From Microbacterium maritypicum (lineage in GTDB: Bacteria; Actinomycetota; Actinomycetes; Actinomycetales; Microbacteriaceae), in the NCBI RefSeq assembly GCF_008868125.1, contig NZ_WAAQ01000003.1, positions 1 to 64,000 of the forward strand: a stretch of DNA of 64,000 nucleotides. The letters run 5' to 3'. A program made the position numbers and the translations under genes. This document shows positions 33,787 to 42,707 of this stretch, piece after piece (position 1 is the stretch's first letter; every line of letters starts with the position of its first letter). The notes below the pieces were generated by a model that did not search any database, was not told the origin of the DNA, and was given only the letters and a program-made list of their open reading frames with translations.

Positions 33787-35565
33787 TCACGGATCGACGA
33801 AGTCGAAGGTCATGCTGTCCGGCCCCTCGCCCCAGGGGTCGAAGATGACGTCGGGGTCGTACACATCCACGGCCTTCTCATACGCCGGCCCCCAGTACCC
33901 GTCGCTGTCGAGCACCCGCATGGTGAAGTAGTACCACCCCGCTGCATCCATCAGGAGTCGCTTGCGCGTGTATCCGTTCTGATCCAGGTCGATGGTCGCG
34001 GAGTGCCCCTCCATCGAGGTGATGAACACTCGCCCGTTCGGCGGCCCCGTGACCGCGATGACCACACCGGTGGTCTGTGCCTCTTCGACCCTCATGTCTT
34101 CGAATCCGGTCAGCTCTTCGAAGCCCTGCACCTGAATCGGGAGCACGGTGAAGGTGCCCGATGTGACGGCCGACTGCGAAGTCTCGTCGTATGACCACAC
34201 CTCGTAGGCGTAGGTTCCTGCGTCGAGTTGCAACGCGCGGGTGTCGAAGCTCCAGGTGCCGTCGTCGGCGACCGTGGGTGTGTAGCGCTGAGAGTCCAGG
34301 GAGACGACGATGCTCTCGCCCGGCGTTGTCTGTCCCGCGATGACAGGGGAGAGGTGACCTGAGAAGGTGGTGGGGTTGGCAACCCCCGGAGACAACGGGG
34401 ACTCTGGATCAGTGCCAGGTCCCGGCGTACGCGGATCGGCGGGCTGCGGCCGGGTCGGAGCCGTGGGGAAGTACTGATCGGGGTCGTCGGAGAGCCCCGC
34501 TGAGGGGACGGTCGGGTCGAGGATCCGACGCCCGGTGGTCGGTTCCTCCGGGGCCGAAACCGGCGGAGCAGCGACCAGCAGATCCGGGCCCGAAGCGCGG
34601 ACAGGGTCTGGCTCGGATGCCGCGGCACTGACGGCGTCCGAGCTCGCCGGCAGCACGTCCGCCTGAGAGGGCGCCGGGCCGGGCCCGGCGATCAGCGCCG
34701 CGACGATGATCCCGCCGACTGTGGCCGCACCCAGGGACCCGGCGAGGAGCCATCCGGAGAACCCGGCGAACGCCGCAGCGGCGGCCGTACCGGACGACAG
34801 TGAGGCGGCTGTAGGCGCCCCGAGCCCCGCCGCCCCCAGCAGCACGGCGAGGGTCCTGCCCTGCAGCCGTGCCGCGCCACCCCGCGTCGACTGCAGCAGA
34901 TCTCTGCATTCCCCGCACTCTGAGAGGTGGTCAGCCACTTCCCGCTCCACGGCGACGTTGTTCGGTTCGGTCAGGTACTGAGGGATCAGACGCGCCACAT
35001 GCGCCGTGTCATCGCGAAGAGCGACGGGAATCTGTCGGCTCAGCCACTGGAATTTCAACCCCGTGCGCGCACGACGCTGCAGCGCCGACACCGCGTTCGG
35101 CTTGATCCCCAGCTCTTCGGCGATCTCCGGCCGGTCGACGTCATCGACCTCCGCCAGCCACAGCACGCGCTGCCACCGTTCGGGAAGGGCCTGGAAGGCT
35201 GCGAGCACATCTGCCGAACTCGCCTGCTGCTCGAGTACGCTGAGCCCGTCGCGCAGCTCCAACTGATCGACATCATCGCTGGTCAGGACGCGCGCCGCGT
35301 CCTTCCGCCAGGCGATGGCGGTGTTGCGGATCACCGTCTTCAGGTAGGAGCGGAAGGCGAACTGCGGACCTCTGTCGGTCGTGGTGACCTGCTGATAGAT
35401 CGTCAGGAACGATTCCGAGACGAGGTCATCGGCACGGGCCGGAAAGAGCCGATAAGCGTAGCGGTGCGCCGCCTCCGCGTGGCGGCGCCAGAGGGCTTCG
35501 TAGCTGCCCCGATCACCGGCCCGTAGCGCGCTCAGCAACTCCGCATCACTGCGGGGATCGATCAT
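33787..35565 (-). CDS. ECF sigma factor fused to zinc-finger anti-sigma, membrane helix and extracellular domain
   Basis: The 592-aa protein is a single-chain sigma/anti-sigma fusion. Residues ~1-165 are an ECF sigma factor: region 2 (ALWRRHAEAAHRYAYRLFPARADDLVSESFL) and region 4 (ALPERWQRVLWLAEVDDVDRPEIAEELGI). A zinc-binding anti-sigma segment follows (HLSECGECRDLL, ~208-220), then a membrane helix (~265-295) and a long Pro/Ser/Thr-rich linker. The extracellular end has an Ig-like beta domain (~395-470, VIAGQTTPGESIVVSLD) and one more beta region. GGGAGG precedes ATG 35565. Similar actinobacterial ECF groups (ECF52/53, from memory) exist. The sigma part may be freed by proteolysis. Confidence 0.85.
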   Translation of the reverse strand: MIDPRSDAELLSALRAGDRGSYEALWRRHAEAAHRYAYRLFPARADDLVSESFLTIYQQVTTTDRGPQFAFRSYLKTVIRNTAIAWRKDAARVLTSDDVDQLELRDGLSVLEQQASSADVLAAFQALPERWQRVLWLAEVDDVDRPEIAEELGIKPNAVSALQRRARTGLKFQWLSRQIPVALRDDTAHVARLIPQYLTEPNNVAVEREVADHLSECGECRDLLQSTRGGAARLQGRTLAVLLGAAGLGAPTAASLSSGTAAAAAFAGFSGWLLAGSLGAATVGGIIVAALIAGPGPAPSQADVLPASSDAVSAAASEPDPVRASGPDLLVAAPPVSAPEEPTTGRRILDPTVPSAGLSDDPDQYFPTAPTRPQPADPRTPGPGTDPESPLSPGVANPTTFSGHLSPVIAGQTTPGESIVVSLDSQRYTPTVADDGTWSFDTRALQLDAGTYAYEVWSYDETSQSAVTSGTFTVLPIQVQGFEELTGFEDMRVEEAQTTGVVIAVTGPPNGRVFITSMEGHSATIDLDQNGYTRKRLLMDAAGWYYFTMRVLDSDGYWGPAYEKAVDVYDPDVIFDPWGEGPDSMTFDFVDP

Positions 35566-35788
35566 GTTCCCTCCCCGGACCACAGGTCTCTCTTCCGACG
35601 TCAGAATAGGGCACCGGGGTGCCGAACTTTCGTCGCGTCACTTTCTGGGGGTCGGCGACTCTTCTGGTGTGGCTGTCTTGCGCCTCATTGCCCCGTCGTC
35701 CGTGCTCGACTTGGGAGACGCCGCACGACGCACCGACGGATCGGTCGGCCCCGCGGGCGGCTACCTCGAGAAGTAGGCTGAACTCATC

Positions 35789-36604
35789 ATGGACGAGTTC
35801 ATCCAGGGCTTCTGGAACTTCGCGCAGCACTACTGGTGGCTCATCTTCCCCATCATGGGAATGGCCGGTGGTATCGCGAAGGGCTGGGAACGCAGCTCCA
35901 AGCGCCGACACGAGCGCCGTCTGGAGACTCTCCGCATGAAGGCGCAGCTGAAGACCGCCGAGATCGAGGCGCGTGCGCTGACCCAGCAGGCCCGGCGCCG
36001 CGGGCCCTCCGTCGTCGACACGACGGCATCCGTCGCCCCGAACGACCTGGTCGCGCGCCTGTTCAGCGAGCACGACGAGATCACCGCACGCTGGCTCGAC
36101 TACGAACTCGACGTGGCGAAGCTCATCGCCTTCCCTGCCATGAGCGATGGTCGCCAGCCCCTGACCGCCGCGTTCCTGCGCGCCAAGAAGACGGCGGATG
36201 CCCTGCGCCCGGCCTCGGCAGACGCCAGAGTGTCGGAGCAGCAGGTCACCGAGTATCTGCAAGCCGTCGGCGACTACGCGGTCGCGTTCGAGATCGCCGA
36301 GAAGGACGCCAGACGCCTGCGCGATTCGACCTTCACCGAACCGGAGCGCAAGCGCCTCGACCGCGCGCAGCAGCTGCTGAAGGTCGCCGTCGACGAATCG
36401 GCCACACAGGCCGAACGCAACGTCGCCTACAAGCGCGTGCGTGAAGAGCTCGACGGGCTCATCCTGCTCTCCGACGACGCGGTCACCGTGCTCGAGAAGC
36501 AGGTGGCCAGAGAGATCTCCGCGCCGGCAGCACCCTCAGTGTCTGAGCCCACCACCCCTGAGCCCGAGCGGATCCGGCTCCCCCGCCGCGACGAACAGTC
36601 CTGA
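35789..36604 (+). CDS. Hypothetical membrane-anchored coiled-coil protein, 271 aa
   Basis: An N-terminal hydrophobic segment (HYWWLIFPIMGMAGGIA, ~14-30) is followed by a basic stretch (KGWERSSKRRHERRLE) and long charged helices (~35-235). These contain EARALTQQARR and RKRLDRAQQLLK, probably coiled coils. The C-terminus is Pro-rich. I know no function. It is divergent from the sigma-fusion gene, with a 223-bp gap that holds both promoters. Confidence 0.65.
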   Translation: MDEFIQGFWNFAQHYWWLIFPIMGMAGGIAKGWERSSKRRHERRLETLRMKAQLKTAEIEARALTQQARRRGPSVVDTTASVAPNDLVARLFSEHDEITARWLDYELDVAKLIAFPAMSDGRQPLTAAFLRAKKTADALRPASADARVSEQQVTEYLQAVGDYAVAFEIAEKDARRLRDSTFTEPERKRLDRAQQLLKVAVDESATQAERNVAYKRVREELDGLILLSDDAVTVLEKQVAREISAPAAPSVSEPTTPEPERIRLPRRDEQS

Positions 36605-36675
36605 AGCACAGGTACATCCGCGGGTTCTGCCCGCACCCCGCCCACCCGGGCGGACGACGACGGAGGCATGCCGCA

Positions 36676-37434
36676 GTGATCACTCGGTTCGAAGAGCTCG
36701 ACTGGCAGTCCACCCCGATCGGCGACCTCACTCTGCGCCGGCGCACCGAGCCCGCGGTGGGACAGGAGATCTACGAGGTCAAGCTCGGCGACGAGTACCT
36801 GATGTCGAGCCTGTTCACCGTGGCGGAGGAAGAGCTCGCCGACCTGGGGTTGGCAGCGGTCGACGGCGACAACCTCTCGGTGCTGGTCGGCGGGCTCGGG
36901 CTCGGCTACACCGCCGTCGCGGCCCTGCGGGATGAGCGGGTGAGCGCCCTCACGGTGATCGACCGGCTGGGCGCCGTGATCGGGTGGCATGAGCGCAAGC
37001 TCCTCCCGGTGTCGGCGGAACTCGTCGACGATCCGCGCACGACGCTGCTCGAAGACGACTTCTTCGCGGTGATGCGCTCCTCTCCCGTCGAGGGTCACAC
37101 CGGGTACTCGGCGATCCTCTTGGACGTCGATCACTCTCCGCGGCACCAGCTGGATCCGACGCACGCCGACCTGTACGACGCCGCCGGTCTGCGCGCGCTC
37201 GACCGTCATCTCGCCCCCGACGGCGTCTTCGCCCTGTGGTCGGATGACCCGCCCGACGAGGAGTTCATGGTCGAGTTGACGGCCGTGTTCGATGACGCCG
37301 TCGCTCATGTCGTCGACTTCGAGAACGCCGTCACGGGCGGCACGTCGTCGAACACCGTGTACGTGGCGCGCAGTCGCGGAACGGGTGCCGAGGCGCTCGA
37401 TGCCTCCGCCCCGCACGCGGGCGAGGACGCATGA
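36676..37434 (+). CDS. Spermidine synthase-like family protein, 252 aa
   Basis: The protein has a SpeE-like Rossmann methyltransferase fold: LSVLVGGLGLGYTAVAAL (glycine-rich cofactor loop), ALTVIDRLGAVIGWHE (acidic residue at the end of strand 2) and YSAILLDVDHSP. The usual spermidine synthase gatekeeper residues are not clear, so the substrate is unassigned. GTG 36676 has GGAGG upstream. The stop overlaps the lactonase-like gene by ATGA. Confidence 0.75.
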   Translation: MITRFEELDWQSTPIGDLTLRRRTEPAVGQEIYEVKLGDEYLMSSLFTVAEEELADLGLAAVDGDNLSVLVGGLGLGYTAVAALRDERVSALTVIDRLGAVIGWHERKLLPVSAELVDDPRTTLLEDDFFAVMRSSPVEGHTGYSAILLDVDHSPRHQLDPTHADLYDAAGLRALDRHLAPDGVFALWSDDPPDEEFMVELTAVFDDAVAHVVDFENAVTGGTSSNTVYVARSRGTGAEALDASAPHAGEDA

Positions 37435-38279
37435 CCCCGGAGAACGTCACCGGTCCGATCGCCCACCACGCCGAAGCACTCGTCTGGTGGGCGGGCTGGG
37501 GCGGCTTGCGCTGGGTCGACGGAAGCGCGGGCGACCTGCTCGCGCTGCGTCCCGAGGGTGTGACCCGCCAGCACATCGACGACGAGTACCTGGCCTTCGC
37601 TCGCCCCCGATCCGGTGGCGGCCTGGTGGCGGTCGGCGCCCGCACGCTCTACCTCGCGGACGACGTCGACGGCGACACCAGGGCCGTGGCCTCGCTGGGC
37701 GACGACCCTCGTGTGCGCATGAACGACGGCTGCTGCGATCCTCGCGGCCGACTGCTGGCCGGTTCGATGGCCTACGACGCCGCGGCCGATGCCGGAAGCC
37801 TGCTGCGCCTCGACGCCGACCTGAACATCGCGACCGTGCTGGCGCGGGCGACGATCTCGAACGGCGTCGGCTTCTCGCCCGACGGACGACGCGCGTACTA
37901 CGTCGACACCGCGACGCACCGCATCGACGTGTTCGACGTGACCGAGGGGGAGCTGCGCGGGCGACGCGCCTTCGTCGTGATCCCCGAGGAACAGGGGTCA
38001 CCCGACGGCCTCACGGTCGCCGCCGACGGCAGCGTGTGGGTCGCCCTCTGGGGCGGCAGCGCCGTGCACGGCTACGACGCCGCCGGACAGCGCATCGCGA
38101 CGATCGATCTCCCGGTACCCCAGGTCAGCGCGTGCACGTTCGGTGACGACGACCTCGGCACGCTCTACATCACCACCTCGGCGCAGGACCTCGGTCCCGA
38201 CCACGGCACCGAGGCGGGTTCGCTCTTCGCCGTGCAACCGGGCGTGCGCGGCCTCCCCGTCATCCCCTTCGCCGGCTGA
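37431..38279 (+). CDS. SMP-30/gluconolactonase family protein
   Basis: The 282-aa six-bladed beta-propeller has the family signatures GLRWVDG, RMNDGCCDPRGRLLAGSM (metal-binding Asn/Asp), ISNGVGFSPDGRRAYYVDT and GSPDGLTVAADGSVWVALWGG. These residues bind a divalent metal and open sugar lactones. It overlaps the preceding gene and faces the FAH gene convergently. Its presence at the edge of the sugar-acid cluster suggests it hydrolyses a lactone in that pathway, though no GntR operator is seen before it. Confidence 0.88.
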   Translation: MTPENVTGPIAHHAEALVWWAGWGGLRWVDGSAGDLLALRPEGVTRQHIDDEYLAFARPRSGGGLVAVGARTLYLADDVDGDTRAVASLGDDPRVRMNDGCCDPRGRLLAGSMAYDAAADAGSLLRLDADLNIATVLARATISNGVGFSPDGRRAYYVDTATHRIDVFDVTEGELRGRRAFVVIPEEQGSPDGLTVAADGSVWVALWGGSAVHGYDAAGQRIATIDLPVPQVSACTFGDDDLGTLYITTSAQDLGPDHGTEAGSLFAVQPGVRGLPVIPFAG

Positions 38280-38376
38280 GACCTCGCGGCAGCACCGACG
38301 GCCTCTGCCCGAGGCACGGTGCACTCAGCGAAAGGAACCGTGCCCCGGACACAGGCCGCCGGGTGGATGACGCAGG

Positions 38377-39231
38377 TCAGCGCAGGTGCACCCGCTCGGT
38401 GCGCTGGTGCTGGCGACCGAGGCCCTCGATCTCGATCGTCATCTCATCGCCGTCCTGGAGGTACGGGAACCGGCCGGAGAGCGCGACGCCCTGCGGGGTG
38501 CCGGTGTTGATCACGTCGCCGGGCTCGAGCACCAGGTAGTGGCTCAGCTCGTGCACGACCTGCAGCACCGGGAAGATCATGTCGGCGGTCGACGAGTCCT
38601 GCCTCGGCTCGCCGTTCACGAACGACCGCAGCCGCAGCGCCTGCGGGTCGACCTCGTCGGCGGGGACGAGCGCCGGCCCGAGCGGGTTGAACGTCTCGGA
38701 GCACTTGCCCTTCGACCACTGCCCGCCCGACACGTCGAGCTGATAGGCGCGCTCGGACACATCGTTCGAGATCGTGTAGCCGGCGATGACCTCGCGGGCG
38801 GCATCCGGAGACGACAGGTAGCGCGCGGTCTTGCCGATCACGACCGCCAGCTCGACCTCCCAGTCGACCTTTTCCGCACCGGGCGGCAGCAGCACGACAT
38901 CCTCCGGGCCGACCACCGTGTTGGGGTGCTTGAAGAAGACCACCGGATGCTCGGGCGGCACGGATCCGGACTCGGCCGCGTGGGCGGCGTAGTTCTGGCC
39001 GATGCAGATCACCGCGGTCGGGCGGGCGACCGGAGCGCCGATGCGCAGCCCGTCGACAGTGGCGGCGGGAAGCTCGCCGCGACCGAGGGCCTCGCGCACG
39101 CGGTCGATGCCGTCGGTGGCGAGGAAGGCACCGTCGATCTCGGCGGTGAGGGGCGACAGGTCGTAGGTGATGCCCGCCTCCCGCGCGTAGGGACGCTCGT
39201 GGCCGACGGGGCCGAGTCGCAGGAGTTCCAT
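38377..39231 (-). CDS. Fumarylacetoacetate hydrolase (FAH) family protein
   Basis: The 284-aa protein has the FAH fold: ICIGQNYAAHAAES, VVFFKHPNTVVGPED, the metal-binding Glu in VDWEVELAVVIGK, YTISNDVSERAYQ and GDVINTGTPQGVALS. In sugar-acid clusters, members with this length and N-terminus (MELLRLGPVGHERP) often cleave 2,4-diketo-3-deoxy sugar acids. The neighbours (lactonase, dehydrogenases, dehydratase) support this, but the exact substrate is inferred. It follows the 2-hydroxyacid dehydrogenase by 13 bp in one operon controlled by the operator at 40226-40239. Confidence 0.88.
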   Translation of the reverse strand: MELLRLGPVGHERPYAREAGITYDLSPLTAEIDGAFLATDGIDRVREALGRGELPAATVDGLRIGAPVARPTAVICIGQNYAAHAAESGSVPPEHPVVFFKHPNTVVGPEDVVLLPPGAEKVDWEVELAVVIGKTARYLSSPDAAREVIAGYTISNDVSERAYQLDVSGGQWSKGKCSETFNPLGPALVPADEVDPQALRLRSFVNGEPRQDSSTADMIFPVLQVVHELSHYLVLEPGDVINTGTPQGVALSGRFPYLQDGDEMTIEIEGLGRQHQRTERVHLR

Positions 39232-39244
39232 GGTGTTCCTTCCG

Positions 39245-40219
39245 TCAGCGCGCAGCGGCGAAGGTCGGGTTGACGATCGGCACGGATTCGCCGGCGAGGT
39301 AGCGGATGATGTTCTCGGCCGCGTGCACCGGCAGGTCCGCCAGCGCCTCGGGTGAGTACCAGGCGGCGTGCGGGGTGAGCAGCACGTCGTCGAGGTCGCG
39401 CAGCGGCGAGTCGACGGCGAGGGGCTCCCCCGCGAACACGTCGAGTGCCGCGGCGCCCAGGTGCCCGGCACGCAGCGAGGCGGCGAGCGCCTCCTCGTCG
39501 ATGAGCGGACCGCGGCAGGTGTTCACCACGACAGCGCCCCTCTTCATGGTCGCGAGGGCCGCGGCATCGATCAGATGGCGGGTCTCCGCGGTCAGCGGCA
39601 CGTGCAGGGTGAGGATGTCGGCCCGGGCCACGGCATCCGGGATCTCGACGAGCTCACATCCGGCGTCGCGCACTGCGTCGGCGGAGGCATACGGGTCGGC
39701 GACGAGCACGCGGAACCCGAGCGCACGGCAGCCGCGCGCGACCATCGAGCCGATACGGCCGAAGCCGAGCACCGAGACCGTGGTGGCCGAGGGGCGCACG
39801 GCGAGCGGGCGGGGATCGACGGCCTTCCAGGCGCCGGCGCGCACGGCACGGTCGTAGGCGGGGAGGCCGCGGGCCTGCGTCATGATCATCGCGATCGTGT
39901 GCGCGGCGACCTCTTCGATGCAGTAGCTCGGGGTGTTCGCGACCGCGATGCCGCGGGCGGTCGCCGCCTCGACGTCGACCATGTCGTAGCCGATGCCGAC
40001 CCGGCTGATGATGCGCAGGTTCGGCATCCGATCCATCACCTCGCCGGTGATCTGCGCCCACTGCACGACCAGACCCTCGGCGTCGGAGCCGATGGTGGCG
40101 AGGTCGTCGATGCTGCCGGAGGCGGCGCGTTCGGCACGCAGCCCGGCCTGTCGGAGGGTGTCTTCGATGACGGTTCCCGGCAGGTCGCAGTCGCTGACGA
40201 GGATGAATGGCTCGGTCAT
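39245..40219 (-). CDS. D-2-hydroxyacid dehydrogenase family protein
   Basis: The 324-aa protein has the cofactor motif VLGFGRIGSMVARG and the catalytic residues of the family: Arg in NTCRGPLID, Glu in FAGEPL and His in LTPHAAW. SRVGIGYDMVDVEAATARGI and AHTIAMIM are typical of the CtBP-like subgroup. It may reduce or oxidise a 2-keto/2-hydroxy acid made in the pathway. ATG 40219 (MTEPFILVSD) is close to the palindrome 40228-40237, whose TATAGC is probably the -10, so the mRNA would have almost no leader. First gene of the operon with FAH. Confidence 0.88.
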   Translation of the reverse strand: MTEPFILVSDCDLPGTVIEDTLRQAGLRAERAASGSIDDLATIGSDAEGLVVQWAQITGEVMDRMPNLRIISRVGIGYDMVDVEAATARGIAVANTPSYCIEEVAAHTIAMIMTQARGLPAYDRAVRAGAWKAVDPRPLAVRPSATTVSVLGFGRIGSMVARGCRALGFRVLVADPYASADAVRDAGCELVEIPDAVARADILTLHVPLTAETRHLIDAAALATMKRGAVVVNTCRGPLIDEEALAASLRAGHLGAAALDVFAGEPLAVDSPLRDLDDVLLTPHAAWYSPEALADLPVHAAENIIRYLAGESVPIVNPTFAAAR

Positions 40220-40225
40220 GGATGC

Positions 40226-40239
40226 GATGCTATAGCATC
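40226..40239. promoter_or_regulatory. GntR operator 1 (hydroxyacid dehydrogenase/FAH operon)
   Basis: GATGCTATAGCATC, a perfect 14-bp palindrome, lies 8 bases before the minus-strand ATG at 40219 (core TGCTATAGCA 40228-40237). The core contains TGnTATA, an extended -10, so a bound repressor would block the promoter. A TAGCA half-site follows. Confidence 0.75.
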
Positions 40240-40289
40240 TAGCAGATGGATGCACGACGTCAGATCGATCGCTCGCCCTCACCGGAATT

Positions 40290-40299
40290 TGCTATAGCA
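40290..40299. promoter_or_regulatory. GntR operator 2 (SDR/SnoaL operon)
   Basis: TGCTATAGCA occurs 8 bases before the plus-strand ATG at 40308, and 62 bases from operator 1 centre to centre. It again overlaps a predicted extended -10 element. Confidence 0.75.
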
Positions 40300-40307
40300 T
40301 CGATCTC

Positions 40308-41057
40308 ATGACTGCTCGCCGCGCACTGATCACGGGGGCCAGTTCCGGTATCGGAACCGCCGCCGCCCTCGAACTGGCCCGCGAGGGTGCCGCCCTCTGG
40401 ATCACCTACACGGGGCGGGAAGCCGAAGCCCTCCGCGTCGCCGAGGAGTGCCGCGCCGCGGGGGCGCCCGAAGTGCACGTCTCGCGCCTCGACCTGCGCG
40501 AGCGCGCATCGATCGACGCCCTGATCGCCGAGGTCGCGGCCGCATGGGGCTCGCTGCATGTGCTCGTCAACAACGGCGGCGTCTGCCCGTACACCCCCTA
40601 CGACGACATCGAGTTCGACGAGTGGGACATGGTCCTGGAGACCAACGCTCGCGGCACCTTCTTCCTGACCCGCGGCGCTCTCCCGCTACTCCGTGCCGCC
40701 GAGGGCGACCGCTCGGTGATCAACATCGCCTCGATCGCCGGCCAGGTCGGCGCGCTGCAGACCGGCATCCACTACGCGGCCAGCAAGGGGGCGATCCTCG
40801 CGATCACCCGCAGCTTCGCGCGGCATCTCGCCCCCGAGGGCATCCGCGTGAACGCCGTCACCCCTGGTCCCGTCGCGAGCGCGATCACCGACCAGCTGCA
40901 GGGCGCGGGCCGCGAGAAGCTCGAAGCAGGGATCCCGCTCGGCGCGTTCGGACAGCCGGAAGACGTCGCCTGGATCATCGCATCGCTCGCGTCGGAGCGC
41001 GCCCGCTTCATCACCGGCGCCACCTACGACGTCAACGGAGGAGTACGCATTGACTGA
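40308..41057 (+). CDS. SDR family oxidoreductase, 249 aa
   Basis: Classical SDR: TGASSGIGTAAAL cofactor loop, NNGG at the NNAG position, NIASIAG (catalytic Ser), YAASKG (Tyr and Lys), and DVNGGVRID at the end. Divergent from the hydroxyacid dehydrogenase with two copies of the TGCTATAGCA operator between them. It overlaps the next gene by 8 bases. A sugar or sugar-acid dehydrogenase role is inferred from the cluster. Confidence 0.88.
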   Translation: MTARRALITGASSGIGTAAALELAREGAALWITYTGREAEALRVAEECRAAGAPEVHVSRLDLRERASIDALIAEVAAAWGSLHVLVNNGGVCPYTPYDDIEFDEWDMVLETNARGTFFLTRGALPLLRAAEGDRSVINIASIAGQVGALQTGIHYAASKGAILAITRSFARHLAPEGIRVNAVTPGPVASAITDQLQGAGREKLEAGIPLGAFGQPEDVAWIIASLASERARFITGATYDVNGGVRID

Positions 41058-41394
41058 CCGCACCGCCCGTTCTGCCCTCGATACCGTGCAGGCACAGCTC
41101 GACGCCTTCAACGCGCACGACCTCGACGCGTTCGTAGCGACCTACGCCGAGGACGCCGTGATCACCGGTGTCGCGCCCGAGCCCGTGGTCGGCTCCGCCG
41201 CGATCCGCGCGTTCTACGAGCCTCGACTGCAGAACCCCGAGCTGTCGTGCGCCATCGAGACCAGCGTGCTGTTCGGTACCCGGTGGGTCGTCGCGCAGGA
41301 ACAGGTCATCAACGCAGGCGTCGCCACCGAGACCATCGCGACGTTCGACGTGGTCGACGGGCTGATCGCGCGGGCCTCGATGCTCAAGGCCTGA
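41050..41394 (+). CDS. SnoaL-like nuclear transport factor 2 fold protein, 114 aa
   Basis: The sequence LDAFNAHDLDAFVATYAEDAVI and GSAAIRAFYEP is typical of the SnoaL-like family, a cone-shaped fold used by isomerases, cyclases and unknown proteins. The TTG at 41050 is chosen because GGAGG lies 8 bases upstream, and it overlaps the SDR stop. It is co-transcribed with the SDR, so it may act on the same metabolite. Confidence 0.78.
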   Translation: MTDRTARSALDTVQAQLDAFNAHDLDAFVATYAEDAVITGVAPEPVVGSAAIRAFYEPRLQNPELSCAIETSVLFGTRWVVAQEQVINAGVATETIATFDVVDGLIARASMLKA

Positions 41395-41407
41395 CGCCGC
41401 AGAGCGC

Positions 41408-42604
41408 TCACTCGTGCTCCGAGAGGATCGGGGACGACCATCCAGGGTCGCGCCCGAGCTGCGCCGCCCGCGAGACGGAAGTCGCACCGTAGCGATCCCG
41501 CAGAGTGTCGAGCACGGTGTCGAGGCGGGCCTCGTCGCCCCAGTCGATCGGCAGTTCGGGCTGCACACGGTCGGTGTGGTCGAGCTGCGACAGCGAGATG
41601 CCGATCAGGGTGATGCCGCGGGCGGTGATCTCGGCGTGCGCGGCGGCGAGCAGTGTGCGCGCGAGGGTGAGCAGCACGGCGGTGCGATCGGTCGGCGCGC
41701 GGAGCGAGCGGGAGCGGGTCGCCTTCGAGAAGTCGCCGAAGCGCAGGCGCAGCACGACGGTGCGGCAGACGCGATCGCCGTCGCGGAGGCGCCGCCCCAG
41801 CCGGTCGACGATCTGCGTGAGGATGAGATCGAGTTCTTCGGCAGATCGGGGGCGGGTGCCCAGAGCGCGCTGCGAGCCGATGGAGCCGCGTCGCCGAGTA
41901 CTGTCGACCGGCCGCGGATCCCGCAGACGAGCGAGCGCGTGCACGTGCGCGCCCGTGGCCTTGCCCAGCATCCGCTCGGCGGTCGCCGCCTCGAGCTCGG
42001 CGAGCTCTCCGACCGTGCGGATGCCGTAGCGGTGGAGCTTCTCGGCCGTCACGGCGCCCACACCCCATAGGCGTTCCACGGGAAGAGGGAGAAGGAACTC
42101 CTCCTCCCGGTCGGGCTCCACGACCAGCAGCCCGTCGGGTTTGCTCACGGCGCTGGCGACCTTGGCCAGGAACTTGGTGCGCGCGACCCCGACCGAGATG
42201 GCGAGTCCCGCCTCCGCCCGCACGCGTTCACGCAGCCGTGCCGCGATCTGCTCGGGGCTGCCGGCGATGCGTCTGAGACCCCCGACCTCGAGGAACGCCT
42301 CGTCGATCGACAGCCCCTCCACGAGAGGGGTGGTGTCACGGAAGATCGCGAACACGTCTTTGCTCGCCGCGGAGTAGGCATCCATGCGCGGCGGGACGAC
42401 GACGGCATCAGGGCAGAGCTCTCGCGCCTGTCGGCCGCCCATGGCGGTGCGCACCCCGCGTGCCTTCGCCTCGTAGCTCGCCGCCAGCACGACCCCGCCG
42501 CCGACGATCACGGGACGGCCACGCAGTTCGGGCGCATCGCGCTGCTCGACCGACGCGTAGAACGCGTCGAGGTCGGCGTGCAGCACCGTCGCTTCCCCAC
42601 GCAT
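41408..42604 (-). CDS. dinB: DNA polymerase IV
   Basis: The 398-aa Y-family polymerase makes error-prone copies past DNA damage. It has VLHADLDAFYASVEQRD (first catalytic Asp), SIDEAFLEV (Asp-Glu), the helix-hairpin-helix region LWGVGAVTAEKLHRYGIRTVGEL and a little-finger domain. The C-terminus has no typical clamp-binding QLxLF motif; QPELPIDW is the nearest. ATG 42604 has GGAGAA upstream. It is divergent from the zinc-ribbon nuclease-like gene and has no visible LexA box. Confidence 0.93.
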   Translation of the reverse strand: MRGEATVLHADLDAFYASVEQRDAPELRGRPVIVGGGVVLAASYEAKARGVRTAMGGRQARELCPDAVVVPPRMDAYSAASKDVFAIFRDTTPLVEGLSIDEAFLEVGGLRRIAGSPEQIAARLRERVRAEAGLAISVGVARTKFLAKVASAVSKPDGLLVVEPDREEEFLLPLPVERLWGVGAVTAEKLHRYGIRTVGELAELEAATAERMLGKATGAHVHALARLRDPRPVDSTRRRGSIGSQRALGTRPRSAEELDLILTQIVDRLGRRLRDGDRVCRTVVLRLRFGDFSKATRSRSLRAPTDRTAVLLTLARTLLAAAHAEITARGITLIGISLSQLDHTDRVQPELPIDWGDEARLDTVLDTLRDRYGATSVSRAAQLGRDPGWSSPILSEHE

Positions 42605-42707
42605 CCCGTTCTCCTGTCGACGTGCGGATCGTCGCACGAACCGGGGACACCGGCAGCGACTTCGAGAGGCGAGACGGGGTGTCTGTGGCGGCCGGTATGG
42701 TCGGCGC

